A DNA stretch of 32,270 nucleotides from Tatlockia sp. (GTDB lineage: Bacteria > Pseudomonadota > Gammaproteobacteria > Legionellales > Legionellaceae). The first letter of the stretch is position 1; each line of letters begins with the position of its first letter. Location: positions 1 to 32,270 of the forward strand of contig JACCWL010000127.1 in assembly GCA_013697645.1 (NCBI GenBank), read 5' to 3'. The notes beneath the pieces were generated by a model that had not been told where the DNA came from, did no database searches, and saw nothing but the letters and a program-made list of their open reading frames with translations. Below, piece by piece: positions 23,798 to 32,270 of the stretch. A program made the position numbers and the translations under genes.

Positions 23798-26349
23798 AAA
23801 TCTCGCTTTATTTCAATTGTTTCAAATACTTCAATGAGATCGCCAGGTTTTACATCATTGTAGTTTTTCACGCCGATACCACACTCTGTTCCTTGGCGGA
23901 CTTCAACGACATCGTCTTTGAATCGACGTAATGATTCTAAAGTACCTTCATAGATCACCACGTTATTTCTGAGTACTCGAATTGGATTGTTACGTTTGAT
24001 CATACCTTCCACCACCATACATCCGGCAATTGAGCCTATTTTTGGCGAGCGGAATACATCGCGAACCTCTGCAATACCAATAATTTCTTCTTTAAACTGT
24101 GGCGCCAACATGCCTGTTAAAGCACCTTTAATCTGATCAACAATGTCATAAATAACAGAGTAGTAATGTAGCGCAACAGATTCTTGTTCAACTAAACGTT
24201 TAGCCGTGTTATCAGCCCGGACATTAAAACCAATTAGAAGGGCATTTGAAGCAATCGCCAAATGCACATCTGATTCTGTAATTCCACCTACGCCAGTTGA
24301 GACGATTTCAACCTTGACTTCATCAGTAGACAATTTAACTAAGGCATCAGAGATAGCCTCAAGGGAACCTTGCACATCAGCTTTTAAGACAACGGCTAGC
24401 GATTTTGTCTCCGCAGCTGTCATATTCTCAAAAATTCCTTCCATCGATGTTTTTTGCTTTCTTGCTAATTTAACATCACGGAATTTACCTTGACGGAATA
24501 AAGCAACTTCACGAGCACGCTTTTCATCAGGCACAACAACAGCCTCATCACCTGCATGTGGTATAGCCGAAAGACCAAGAACTTCCACTGGAATAGAAGG
24601 TCCAGCACTTTCAACTGCGCTTCCATTGTCACTGACTAAAGCACGGACACGGCCATATTGTAACCCGGCAAGTATAATATCACCTCGATGTAGAGTACCG
24701 CTTTGAACAAGAACAGTTGCAACAGGTCCAAGTCCTTTATCTAATCGTGATTCTATGACAACCCCTTTTGCAGCCCCATCGGTGTTGGCTCTTAATTCTA
24801 ATACTTCTGCTTGCAATAGAATGGAGTCTAATAATGCATCAATTCCTAAGCCTGATTTGGCAGAAATTTGAGCAAAAATAGTATCACCACCCCATGCCTC
24901 AGGAACTACTTCGAGAACCGTTAATTCGTTCATTACTCGATCGGGATCAGCATCAGGCTTATCCATTTTATTTATTGCGACAATAATAGGTACTTTTGCA
25001 GCTTTAGCATGTTGTATAGCTTCAGCTGTTTGCGGTTTTACGCCATCATCTGCAGCAACTATTAGAATAACGATATCTGTGGCTTGAGCTCCTCGGGCAC
25101 GCATTGCGGTAAAGGCGGCATGTCCTGGCGTGTCTAAGAAAGTGATATTTCCTTTAGGTGTGCTAACGTGATAAGCACCAATATGTTGCGTAATTCCACC
25201 TGCCTCGCCAGCGGCAACCTTTGTTGTTCTTATGTAATCAAGCAATGATGTTTTACCATGATCAACGTGACCCATAATGGTTACTACAGGGGCTCGAGAT
25301 TCTAAGCAACTGCCTTTGGTCAAAGCATCGCCCAAATTATCCTCAATAGCACTTTCTTTTAGCAAATGAGGTTTATGCCCCATTTCTTCAACAACAATTA
25401 ATGCCGTATCTTGATCAATAACCTGGTTGATAGTCGCCATCGCACCCAAATTAATCATCACTTTAATGACTTCAGCGGCTTTAACTGACATACGCTTGGC
25501 TAATTCAGCAACTGTAATTGTTTCAGGGATAGCAACTTCGCGAATAACAGGCGTCGTTGGCATAGCAAAACCATGAGTTAAGGCCTCTTCTGCTTCTCGA
25601 TATTTCTCCGATTTTTCAGATCCTTTGCGTCTTTTTGACTTGTTGCGCTTATGACGAACCATTCCATCTTCTTCATCCTGTTCAGGAGCGCTGTATTTCG
25701 CTTTCTTTTTAGCTTTTTTATATTCAGCTTCAGTTTCTTTGTCAGTCTTCTCTGTATGTTTTTTCTTAGCTTTCTCTGATGCCTTAGCTTCTTCAACTGG
25801 AATTACAGGTGTTTCGTTTACAAGAGGTTCCACAATGACATCGCTCGTTGCCGCTGAACTCTTTTGTTCTTCAGAGAGTTCTTCTTGCAATTCAGTTTCC
25901 ACTGGCTCGCCAGTTTTATCATTTGCTTGTGTTGACGCTTCTTTTTTCTCTGTTGCCGCTGTTATTTCGTCCAGAGTAGCTTCTTCATGTACAGAACTCT
26001 CTTCCTCAATCTCGGTTTCAATTTCGCTTTCCTGTTCAACCAAAGAGGTACGTTTAACGTAAGTTCTTTTTTTGCGTACTTCGATATTAACCGTTTTACC
26101 GCTATGCACATCATGACCTATTTTAACCTGTGTCAGGCTTTTTCGTTTTAAAGTAATTCGCTCAGGCGTATTACTAGTCTCGCGGTTAGCACTATTATTA
26201 TAATGAGTGAGCAGAATTCGTTTTTGTTCTTGATTGACCGTTTGGTTAGCATCAGTAAATGATAATCCTGCTTCTTGTAACTGGATCAATAGGCGTTCAA
26301 CTGGGATCCCAACGACCTGCGCCAATTGTGTAACCGTCACATCAGCCAT
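23794..26349 (-). CDS. infB: Translation initiation factor IF-2
   Basis: GTPase that places fMet-tRNA on the 30S P site and joins the subunits. The 851 residues show an N-terminal helical domain (1-50), a long charged Glu/Lys linker (about 60-260), IF2-N (about 275-330), then the G domain with GHVDHGKT near 358, DTPGHAAF and NKMD, and the C-terminal domains that bind fMet-tRNA. GGGGG 8 nt before the ATG is a strong ribosome site. Unusually for this cluster, a 214-bp gap separates it from nusA. Confidence 0.98.
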   Translation of the reverse strand: MADVTVTQLAQVVGIPVERLLIQLQEAGLSFTDANQTVNQEQKRILLTHYNNSANRETSNTPERITLKRKSLTQVKIGHDVHSGKTVNIEVRKKRTYVKRTSLVEQESEIETEIEEESSVHEEATLDEITAATEKKEASTQANDKTGEPVETELQEELSEEQKSSAATSDVIVEPLVNETPVIPVEEAKASEKAKKKHTEKTDKETEAEYKKAKKKAKYSAPEQDEEDGMVRHKRNKSKRRKGSEKSEKYREAEEALTHGFAMPTTPVIREVAIPETITVAELAKRMSVKAAEVIKVMINLGAMATINQVIDQDTALIVVEEMGHKPHLLKESAIEDNLGDALTKGSCLESRAPVVTIMGHVDHGKTSLLDYIRTTKVAAGEAGGITQHIGAYHVSTPKGNITFLDTPGHAAFTAMRARGAQATDIVILIVAADDGVKPQTAEAIQHAKAAKVPIIVAINKMDKPDADPDRVMNELTVLEVVPEAWGGDTIFAQISAKSGLGIDALLDSILLQAEVLELRANTDGAAKGVVIESRLDKGLGPVATVLVQSGTLHRGDIILAGLQYGRVRALVSDNGSAVESAGPSIPVEVLGLSAIPHAGDEAVVVPDEKRAREVALFRQGKFRDVKLARKQKTSMEGIFENMTAAETKSLAVVLKADVQGSLEAISDALVKLSTDEVKVEIVSTGVGGITESDVHLAIASNALLIGFNVRADNTAKRLVEQESVALHYYSVIYDIVDQIKGALTGMLAPQFKEEIIGIAEVRDVFRSPKIGSIAGCMVVEGMIKRNNPIRVLRNNVVIYEGTLESLRRFKDDVVEVRQGTECGIGVKNYNDVKPGDLIEVFETIEIKRDL

Positions 26350-26490
26350 AAATTTAACCCCCTTACAGCAACTCTTTATCTAAGAATTGCTTTGATTCTA
26401 ACGATTCAAACACAGAGTGTAAGAACTTTAACTGGCTTTCTAAATGCCTTAAATACAAGTCATGAAAAATACCAAATAACTGGTTGTTCT

Positions 26491-26535
26491 ACTAGCTTGA
26501 CTGTTTGAACTCAGTCTCTAAGAGACTCAACTAGT
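26491..26535. other. Nested stem-loop between nusA and infB
   Basis: Outer arms ACTAGCTTGA (26491-26500) and TCAACTAGT (26527-26535) pair with one bulge and enclose the hairpin GTCTC-TAA-GAGAC (26514-26526). It starts 29 bp after the nusA stop in the transcribed direction, with no U tract. It could be an mRNA processing or attenuation structure. The rest of the 214-bp gap shows nothing I can name. Confidence 0.4.
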
Positions 26536-26563
26536 CTTTGCATTCCGCCAAGCTCTATGTTGC

Positions 26564-28042
26564 TTATTTAAACCAAGGCTCGCGTGCTTTCATAATAAGC
26601 TCAGCAGCCTTTTCTTCACTAATCCCAATCATATCAACTAGCTCGTCAACTGCATGCTCAGCTAGTTCATCCATTGTAGTAATCCCTTTGGCAGCCAGTT
26701 TATTGGCTAAATCATCTGTCATCCCTTCCATTGTCAATAATGAATCGGACGGGATACCTGCCATACCTTGCCCTGAAGTCAGTGCTTGGGTCAGAAGCGT
26801 ATCATTTGCACGATTTCTAAGCTCGTCAACAATTTCTTCATCAAATTCTTCAATTGCCATTAACTCTTCTTTTGGTACATAAGCAATCTCTTCAAGGGAA
26901 GAGAATCCATTTGCAACCAAAAGTGCTGCAATTTCTTCGTCAATTTCTAAGTTTGAAGTGAATAAAGTGATAATTTTACTCGACTCTTCTTGGCTCTTAG
27001 AGTTGAATTCTTCAATTGTCATAACATTTAAAGTCCAACCTGTCAGTTGACTTGCCAATCTTACATTTTGACCATTGCGTCCAATCGCTTGTGATAATTG
27101 ATCTTTTTGTACTGCTAAATCCATTGTGTGACTATCTTCATCAACAACAATAGATGAAATTTCGGCAGGAGCCATCGCATTAATTACCAATTGAGCAGGA
27201 TTATCGTCCCATAGGATAATATCTACTCGTTCACCACCTAGCTCACTCGAAACAGCTTGAACACGCGCACCACGCATACCAACACAAGCTCCAACAGGAT
27301 CAATACGTCCGTCGTTTGTTTTAACCGCGATTTTTGCACGATTACCTGGTTCACGAGCAGCAGCTTTGACATCAATAATGTTTTCGCCAATTTCCGGAAC
27401 TTCTATGCGGAATAATTCAATTAACATTTCATTGCGAATCCGGCTTACATAGAGCTGCGGTCCGCGTGATTGAGGTGTAATTTCATAAAGATAGGCTCGA
27501 ACCCTATCATTTGGCCTAAACATCTCATTAGGCAGCATCTCATTGCGAGGCATAAAGGCTTCGGCCTTACCTCCTAAATCAATGATGATATTATCACGGG
27601 TAACTTTTTTAACGGTACCATAAACAAGTTGGCCAAATTTATTTTGGAATTGATCAACAACCTGCTGCCTTTCAGCTTCACGTACTTTTTGCATGATGAC
27701 TTGGCGAGCAGTTTGCGCGGCAATTCGACCAAATTCGATTGAAGGCATTGGTTCTTCTATTCGCTCACCCATTTCTATTTTAGGTACACGCTCTCTAGCC
27801 TGCTCCAGGGTTAACTCTCTTTCAGGAAATTCCAAATCTTCTTCTTCGACAACATCCCAATAACGAAAAGTTTCATACTCGCCTGTTCGAGGATCCATTT
27901 TTACTCTAACACCAATATCTTTAACTGTGAGTTTGCGAGTGGCAGATTCAAGTGCTGCTTGGATTGCTAGCAATACAACCTCTTTGCTTACACCCTTCTC
28001 ATTAGATAATGCCTCAGCAACTAGTAACAATTCTTTGCTCAT
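26564..28042 (-). CDS. nusA: Transcription termination/antitermination factor NusA
   Basis: RNA-polymerase-binding factor for pausing, termination and antitermination. The 492 residues have the gammaproteobacterial layout: N-terminal polymerase-binding domain (about 1-125), S1 (about 135-200), two KH domains (about 230-345, with [12 protein letters not shown] and [12 protein letters not shown]), and two acidic C-terminal repeats (about 365-430 and 440-490) with the LxxxGxxSLEEIA / [12 protein letters not shown] pattern. It starts 10 bp after rimP. Confidence 0.98.
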   Translation of the reverse strand: MSKELLLVAEALSNEKGVSKEVVLLAIQAALESATRKLTVKDIGVRVKMDPRTGEYETFRYWDVVEEEDLEFPERELTLEQARERVPKIEMGERIEEPMPSIEFGRIAAQTARQVIMQKVREAERQQVVDQFQNKFGQLVYGTVKKVTRDNIIIDLGGKAEAFMPRNEMLPNEMFRPNDRVRAYLYEITPQSRGPQLYVSRIRNEMLIELFRIEVPEIGENIIDVKAAAREPGNRAKIAVKTNDGRIDPVGACVGMRGARVQAVSSELGGERVDIILWDDNPAQLVINAMAPAEISSIVVDEDSHTMDLAVQKDQLSQAIGRNGQNVRLASQLTGWTLNVMTIEEFNSKSQEESSKIITLFTSNLEIDEEIAALLVANGFSSLEEIAYVPKEELMAIEEFDEEIVDELRNRANDTLLTQALTSGQGMAGIPSDSLLTMEGMTDDLANKLAAKGITTMDELAEHAVDELVDMIGISEEKAAELIMKAREPWFK

Positions 28043-28052
28043 TGTTCGCCCC

Positions 28053-28499
28053 TCACTCGCCTATCAAATTTGCTTTCACTATATGGGGAAATGGTACTTC
28101 GAGCATCTCTTCACCCACCTTTAGCGTCAATATTTCATCGCTCACATTTACTATGTCGCCTAATAATTTACGGCTACCATTTAGCGGTTTAAACAGTTTT
28201 ATTTTTATAGCCTGACCCAAATATCGTTGATATTGTTCTTTATAAAATAGGGGCCGCGGTATACCTGGAGAAGAAATCTCCAAACTATAATTACCTGAAA
28301 TGGGATCCTCGACATCAAGAAATGCAGAAACCTGTTTAGATACCCGTTCACAATCCTCTACGGCAATTCCATCTTCCTTATCTATATAGAGTCGCAGAAG
28401 AGAATGTTTACCTTGTGAAAGGTATTCACAACCCCACAGTTCATACCCTAGATTATTAATCAGAGGCTTCAATATCTCTTCAATTTCGCTTTGTATCAT
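28053..28499 (-). CDS. rimP: Ribosome maturation factor RimP
   Basis: A 148-residue 30S assembly factor. The N-terminal alpha/beta domain includes [28 protein letters not shown] and [12 protein letters not shown], and a small SH3-like C-terminal barrel follows. It is first of the rimP-nusA-infB-rbfA-truB run, downstream of the initiator tRNA as in the E. coli metY-rimP operon. The ribosome site is poor, and a 23-codon frame (28567-28496) overlaps the start as ATGA. Confidence 0.95.
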   Translation of the reverse strand: MIQSEIEEILKPLINNLGYELWGCEYLSQGKHSLLRLYIDKEDGIAVEDCERVSKQVSAFLDVEDPISGNYSLEISSPGIPRPLFYKEQYQRYLGQAIKIKLFKPLNGSRKLLGDIVNVSDEILTLKVGEEMLEVPFPHIVKANLIGE

Positions 28500-28673
28500 A
28501 TATTAAACATTCGCCTATTTATTTTACGTAAGTGCTCAAATCTGTCCGTTCGTGAATACGTTAGCATCTCCACCTGAGCAATTACTATTTTTACGACTAG
28601 ATTCTGTTTTGCGTCTATTTTCGAAATGATTAACGCGATTGACCCGGTAAAACATTGTGCTACACCAGATAAT

Positions 28674-28695
28674 AAAAAACCCCATTAATGGGGTT
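28674..28695 (-). terminator. Rho-independent terminator after the initiator tRNA
   Basis: On the minus strand AACCCCAT-TA-ATGGGGTT is a near-perfect palindrome followed by TTTT, 11 bp after the tRNA CCA end. It would separate the tRNA from rimP unless read through. Confidence 0.8.
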
Positions 28696-28705
28696 CTTAA
28701 AATAG

Positions 28706-28782
<77 letters not shown>

Positions 28783-28795
28783 TCAACTGAGGGCA

Positions 28796-28824
28796 AGTAT
28801 ACTCACCCTTCCTAAACATATCAA
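28796..28824 (-). promoter_or_regulatory. Strong sigma-70 promoter of the initiator tRNA
   Basis: On the minus strand TTGATA (28824-28819), a 17-bp spacer, then TATACT (28801-28796), 13 bp before the tRNA 5' end. GAAAAAAAGC directly upstream of the -35 box resembles an UP element. Confidence 0.8.
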
Positions 28825-28937
28825 GCTTTTTTTCGGTGCAAAAAAAAGCAACTGTTGGGGGAGGTTGGCTAATGAGTTAATTTAAATTGCAAATCACTCA
28901 GATTGAGAGAAAAGCGTGCGAAATAAACAGTTAAACG

Positions 28938-28970
28938 CGTAGCCTGGATGCCACGCCGCGGAATCCGGCC
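28938..28970. repeat. GTAGCCTGGATG-type repeat half
   Basis: CGTAGCCTGGATGCC...GCGGAATCCGGCC holds short inverted parts (CCTGGAT / ATCCGG). It is a REP-like sequence after nuoN and adjacent to the next repeat. Confidence 0.45.
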
Positions 28971-29006
28971 TAAGGCTCTGCTCGTCACCTGGCTATAATA
29001 AGGAAA

Positions 29007-29040
29007 CCCGGTTATCGCTGGCGCTCTAACCAGGCTACAG
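29007..29040. repeat. Second copy of the GTAGCCTGGTTAG repeat arm
   Basis: CCCGGTTATCGCTGGCGCTCTAACCAGGCTAC matches 7775-7805 with only three to four differences. Only a weak left arm (ACCTGGCTATAAT at about 28987) is recognisable, so this copy is degraded. With 28938-28970 it occupies part of the 288-bp gap between nuoN and the tRNA; the rest shows nothing clear apart from the tRNA promoter region. Confidence 0.6.
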
Positions 29041-29070
29041 CTCTACATATCTCTACCTATAATGACGAGA

Positions 29071-30525
29071 CTATCCTGCAAATGCGTTGATGCAGGCGCT
29101 AATTAGCCCAGTTGGAAAAAGCCCGAGATACAACAAAGATAAGCAGTTAATAGAAAATATTATATTCAGAGGTGCTGAAAACTTAACCGGTGTATTGTTT
29201 GTGGCCTCATCAAAATACATTACTTTAACAATGCGTATATAATAAAATACCCCAATAACAGCAAACAGAAGACCAAGAACCGCAACCCAGGTCAAATGAA
29301 CATCAACTAAGGCTTTTAGAACTACTAATTTAGCAAAAAATCCAACGGTTGGAGGCACTCCTGCCATTGAAAACATAACAAGCAACATTAGAAATGCTAA
29401 CCAAGGATTTCTCTTATTTAATCCTTTTAAATCATCGATATTTTCAATTTCTACACCTTTGTGAGACATCAAAACGATTAACCCAAAGGCGCCAGTGGTC
29501 ATAATTGAATAAGTTAATACATAAAAAAGAGAGGCAGCATACCCTTCAGCACTAAGAGCTATAATACCAAATAAAGCATAACCAACATTTGAGATAGCAG
29601 AATAAGCAAGTAGCCTTTTAATGTTAGATTGGACAATAGCAAACAAATTACCTAACCCCGTTGATAGCAATGCCATAATGATGAGTAGTTGCTGCCATTG
29701 CACTGCCAATTCTGGAAAGCTTAAGCCTAGCGTTAATAGCCTTAAAGCCATACCTACTGCCGCAATTTTAGGCGCAGTGCTTAAGAACAATGTGACTGAA
29801 GTTGGTGCCCCTTGGTATACATCTGGCGCCCACATATGAAAAGGCATGGAAGCTAATTTAAAACCTACACCAGCAACTATAAACACAAGGGCAAAGGTTA
29901 ATAGTGAGCTTTCATCTTTATTCCAACTTGAGGCAATCACATTAGCAATTTCCAATAAATCCAATTTACCTGTTGCGCCATAAACAAGAGATAAACCATA
30001 CAAGAGCATACCGGATGCAATCGCACCCATGACAAAATACTTCACAGCAGCTTCGGAGGCATCGCTATCAGTTCGGCGAATGGCAGTCATCGCATAGAGC
30101 GGTAATGAGAGTAATTCTAAACCCAAATAAATTGTAAGTAGGGAATGCGCAGAGACCAGTACCATCATTCCCAAGGTTGAGAATAAGCCCAGCACATAAT
30201 AATCCCCTGTCGGCATGTGCCGTTCTTCAATGTACTGTTTTGAATAGAGGAAACTTAAAAATACGGTAATATAAATAAAGATTTTCATAAGTTGAGCAAC
30301 ATCATCACTTATGAACAGTCCACTGAATATTAGAGTTTTAAAACTGCCTAAAAACAAAATACTGATAGAAGCTGCGAGTATCAAACCTAATGAGGCGCAG
30401 TAAAAGCTTAGCGATGGAAAACGGCGGCGTAAGAACAAGTCGACTAATAAAGTCACACAGGCTGTAACTAAGATAATCATCTCAGGCAAGGCAAGGTGTA
30501 TGTTTGCAAGTAATTCTGTCGTCAT
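29071..30525 (-). CDS. nuoN: NADH-quinone oxidoreductase subunit N
   Basis: Antiporter-like proton-pumping subunit of complex I in the inner membrane: 484 residues, about 14 helices. The Proton_antipo_M core is recognisable from [32 protein letters not shown] (with conserved Lys residues), [16 protein letters not shown], and [15 protein letters not shown]. It is the last gene of nuo, 63 bp after nuoM. AAGG lies before the ATG. Repeats follow. Confidence 0.97.
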   Translation of the reverse strand: MTTELLANIHLALPEMIILVTACVTLLVDLFLRRRFPSLSFYCASLGLILAASISILFLGSFKTLIFSGLFISDDVAQLMKIFIYITVFLSFLYSKQYIEERHMPTGDYYVLGLFSTLGMMVLVSAHSLLTIYLGLELLSLPLYAMTAIRRTDSDASEAAVKYFVMGAIASGMLLYGLSLVYGATGKLDLLEIANVIASSWNKDESSLLTFALVFIVAGVGFKLASMPFHMWAPDVYQGAPTSVTLFLSTAPKIAAVGMALRLLTLGLSFPELAVQWQQLLIIMALLSTGLGNLFAIVQSNIKRLLAYSAISNVGYALFGIIALSAEGYAASLFYVLTYSIMTTGAFGLIVLMSHKGVEIENIDDLKGLNKRNPWLAFLMLLVMFSMAGVPPTVGFFAKLVVLKALVDVHLTWVAVLGLLFAVIGVFYYIRIVKVMYFDEATNNTPVKFSAPLNIIFSINCLSLLYLGLFPTGLISACINAFAG

Positions 30526-30588
30526 GTCTATTTAACCTTGTTGGTTGGGGTTTGTTTTTCAAGAATGAAATTCAACAAACTCTAGATT

Positions 30589-32094
30589 TTATAATTTTGA
30601 TTTATCAGCCAGGGAAAGTGTATGGCTTACACTTTGGTGTACATATTCCAGCATAGGCTTTGGATACACACCCAGCGCTATCACCATTAGAGCCAATAAT
30701 GCATAAGCAGATATTTCAAACCCATTGAGATCTTCTAGCTTTTCAACCTTCGTATTAGCAATGGGGCCAAAAACCACTCTTTTGTACATCCAAAGTGTAT
30801 AGGCAGCACCGGTTATTAACGTTGTTGCAGCCCAAAATGCTAACCAGAAATTAGCTTTCATTGCTCCCAAAATAACCATAAACTCACCGACAAAACCGGA
30901 TGTACCAGGCAAGCCAGCATTGGCTAAGGCAAAAAGCATAAAAAAGGAGGCAAAAATTGGCATCGTATTGACCAAACCACCAAAATCTTTAATCTGGCGA
31001 GAGTGCATTCGATCGTAAATAAATCCCACTCCAGCAAAGAGACCGCTGGAAACAAAGCCATGAGAAATGATAATTACAATTGCCCCTTCCATTATAAGTC
31101 CGGCATTAGACAAACTAGAATTATGCGCAATGCTGAAAATTGCAAAGCAGCCTAAAGTGACAAAGCCCATGTGTGAGATTGATGAATAAGCAATTAATCT
31201 TTTCATGTCCTGCTGAATGATTGCAACTAAACCGATGTAGACCACTGCTATTAAAGAAAGAGCTATCATCACCATTGAATATTTCGAGCACGCATCGGGA
31301 ACAATCGGCAGAGCGAAGCGAATAAAACCGTAGGCACCCAGTTTTAACAACACTGCTGCCAAGACCACCGAGCCACCAGCAGGCGCTTCAGTATGAGCAT
31401 CCGGCAACCATGTGTGTACTGGGAACATGGGTATCTTTACCGCAAAGCTTAAGAAAAATCCTATAAATATTAAGGTCTGTGCTGTCATACCTATTTTAAG
31501 TGCATAGAATGTTTCTATATTAAAGGTTCCTACTTGATACCCCATATAAAGAAAGGCTGCGAGCATAAGAACCGAACCCAAAAAGGTATATAGAAAAAAT
31601 TTGATCGCTGCATAAACACGGTTTTCTGAACCCCAAATACCAATAATCAAATACATCGGTATTAAAGTTGCTTCCCAAAATATATAAAAGACAATCGCAT
31701 CTGTCGCTGCAAAAACACCGACTAGCAAGCCTTGCATGATTAAGAAGGCTGCCATGTACTGATCAACCCGTTTATGTATGCTATCCCAGGTTGCAAGAAT
31801 AACAATGAGGTTAGTAAATACACTTAAAATAATAAGCAGCAAAGATAAACCATCAATACCCAGTGTGTAATTAATACCTAAAGCCGGCAACCAAGAGATA
31901 TCATCAACAAATTGCATCTGTGAGATTCCAAGATCAAAGCCTGTAACTAAAGGAATGCACAAAATCAATGTCAATATCACAGTAAATAACGATAAATATC
32001 GAGATAAATTTGGATTGTTGTCATCACCTGTGAGGAAAACAAATACTCCTCCAAGAATGGGCAACCAGATTAATAAATTGAGCAAATGATGCAT
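30589..32094 (-). CDS. nuoM: NADH-quinone oxidoreductase subunit M
   Basis: Antiporter-like subunit of complex I, 501 residues and about 14 helices. Diagnostic segments are FWEATLIPMYLIIGIWG (with the conserved Glu), KIPMFPVHTWLPDAHTEAPAGGSVVLAAVLLKLGAYG, and MKRLIAYSSISHMGFV. It starts 15 bp after nuoL, with AAGGTGAAGG before the ATG, so it is co-transcribed. Confidence 0.98.
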   Translation of the reverse strand: MHHLLNLLIWLPILGGVFVFLTGDDNNPNLSRYLSLFTVILTLILCIPLVTGFDLGISQMQFVDDISWLPALGINYTLGIDGLSLLLIILSVFTNLIVILATWDSIHKRVDQYMAAFLIMQGLLVGVFAATDAIVFYIFWEATLIPMYLIIGIWGSENRVYAAIKFFLYTFLGSVLMLAAFLYMGYQVGTFNIETFYALKIGMTAQTLIFIGFFLSFAVKIPMFPVHTWLPDAHTEAPAGGSVVLAAVLLKLGAYGFIRFALPIVPDACSKYSMVMIALSLIAVVYIGLVAIIQQDMKRLIAYSSISHMGFVTLGCFAIFSIAHNSSLSNAGLIMEGAIVIIISHGFVSSGLFAGVGFIYDRMHSRQIKDFGGLVNTMPIFASFFMLFALANAGLPGTSGFVGEFMVILGAMKANFWLAFWAATTLITGAAYTLWMYKRVVFGPIANTKVEKLEDLNGFEISAYALLALMVIALGVYPKPMLEYVHQSVSHTLSLADKSKL

Positions 32095-32109
32095 ACCTTC
32101 ACCTTCTAA

Positions 32110-32270
32110 TCAGCCAAGTAATAACCAGCTTAGGAAACCAATAAGACCCAAAATCATAAAAGTAGCATAATGATAGAGGTATCCACTTTGTATAACGCGG
32201 CCCTTTTGCGCAAACCATCTCAGTGTACGGGCAGACCCATTAACCACCACGCCATCAATCAGTACCTGAT
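32110..32270 (-). CDS. nuoL: NADH-quinone oxidoreductase subunit L, C-terminal fragment
   Basis: The last 52 codons of nuoL run into the right window edge. VLIDGVVVNGSARTLRWF and LQSGYLYHYA-like IQSGYLYHYATFMILGLIGF match the NuoL C-terminus, the lateral-helix end and final membrane helix. The stop is TGA at 32112-32110. Confidence 0.9.
   Translation of the reverse strand, partial: QVLIDGVVVNGSARTLRWFAQKGRVIQSGYLYHYATFMILGLIGFLSWLLLG

Noticed and set aside
28825-28850. GCTTTTTTT/AAAAAAAGC hairpin as a nuoN terminator
   Set aside because: The stem is nearly all A-T and lies at the tRNA promoter, more than 200 bp after nuoN; better explained as an UP-element A tract.

Overview
The window looks like a piece of chromosome from a Legionella-type gammaproteobacterium. 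This is inferred from the AT-leaning codon use, from the order initiator tRNA–rimP–nusA–infB–rbfA–truB–rpsO–pnp lying beside the 3' end of a nuo operon, and from a eukaryotic-type F-box gene. No database search was possible, so genus is inference and species is not called.

Left part (1-5.3 kb): the window opens inside a Tn5/IS50-like insertion sequence (transposase start and terminal inverted repeat visible) that sits in a fragment of a palindromic intergenic repeat. Then come an NAD-dependent formate dehydrogenase, a translationally coupled alpha/beta hydrolase–ZapE-type ATPase pair, and panB-panC of pantothenate synthesis. Middle (5.3-16.4 kb) is accessory: a membrane PAS-GGDEF-EAL cyclic-di-GMP protein, a PriC-like small protein coupled to an APC amino-acid permease, an AT-rich gene with an N-terminal F-box (candidate Dot/Icm effector), a divergent TetR/Bcr-CflA drug-efflux pair with two visible operator palindromes, a Kef-type K+/H+ antiporter, a GNAT acetyltransferase and a second-type peptide deformylase. 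From 16.6 to 19.5 kb are inorganic pyrophosphatase, a HIT protein with folE, and an orphan exported protein.

Right part (19.7-32.3 kb) is core and all on the minus strand. Read in the transcribed direction it is nuoL(end)-nuoM-nuoN, then initiator tRNA with its own strong promoter and terminator, rimP, nusA, infB, rbfA, truB, rpsO and pnp: respiratory complex I followed by the translation-initiation / ribosome-maturation / RNA-decay cluster.

There is no CRISPR array, rRNA gene or complete prophage. What stands out beyond the genes is the intergenic DNA. At least four families of palindromic repeats sit in the gaps, mostly at gene 3' ends. One set is nested, one carries the insertion sequence, and one 127-bp near-perfect hairpin lies in the leader of pnp, just upstream of the ribosome binding site. 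The best novelty candidates are the F-box gene (with a PmrA-box-like site in its upstream region) and the pnp-leader hairpin element.
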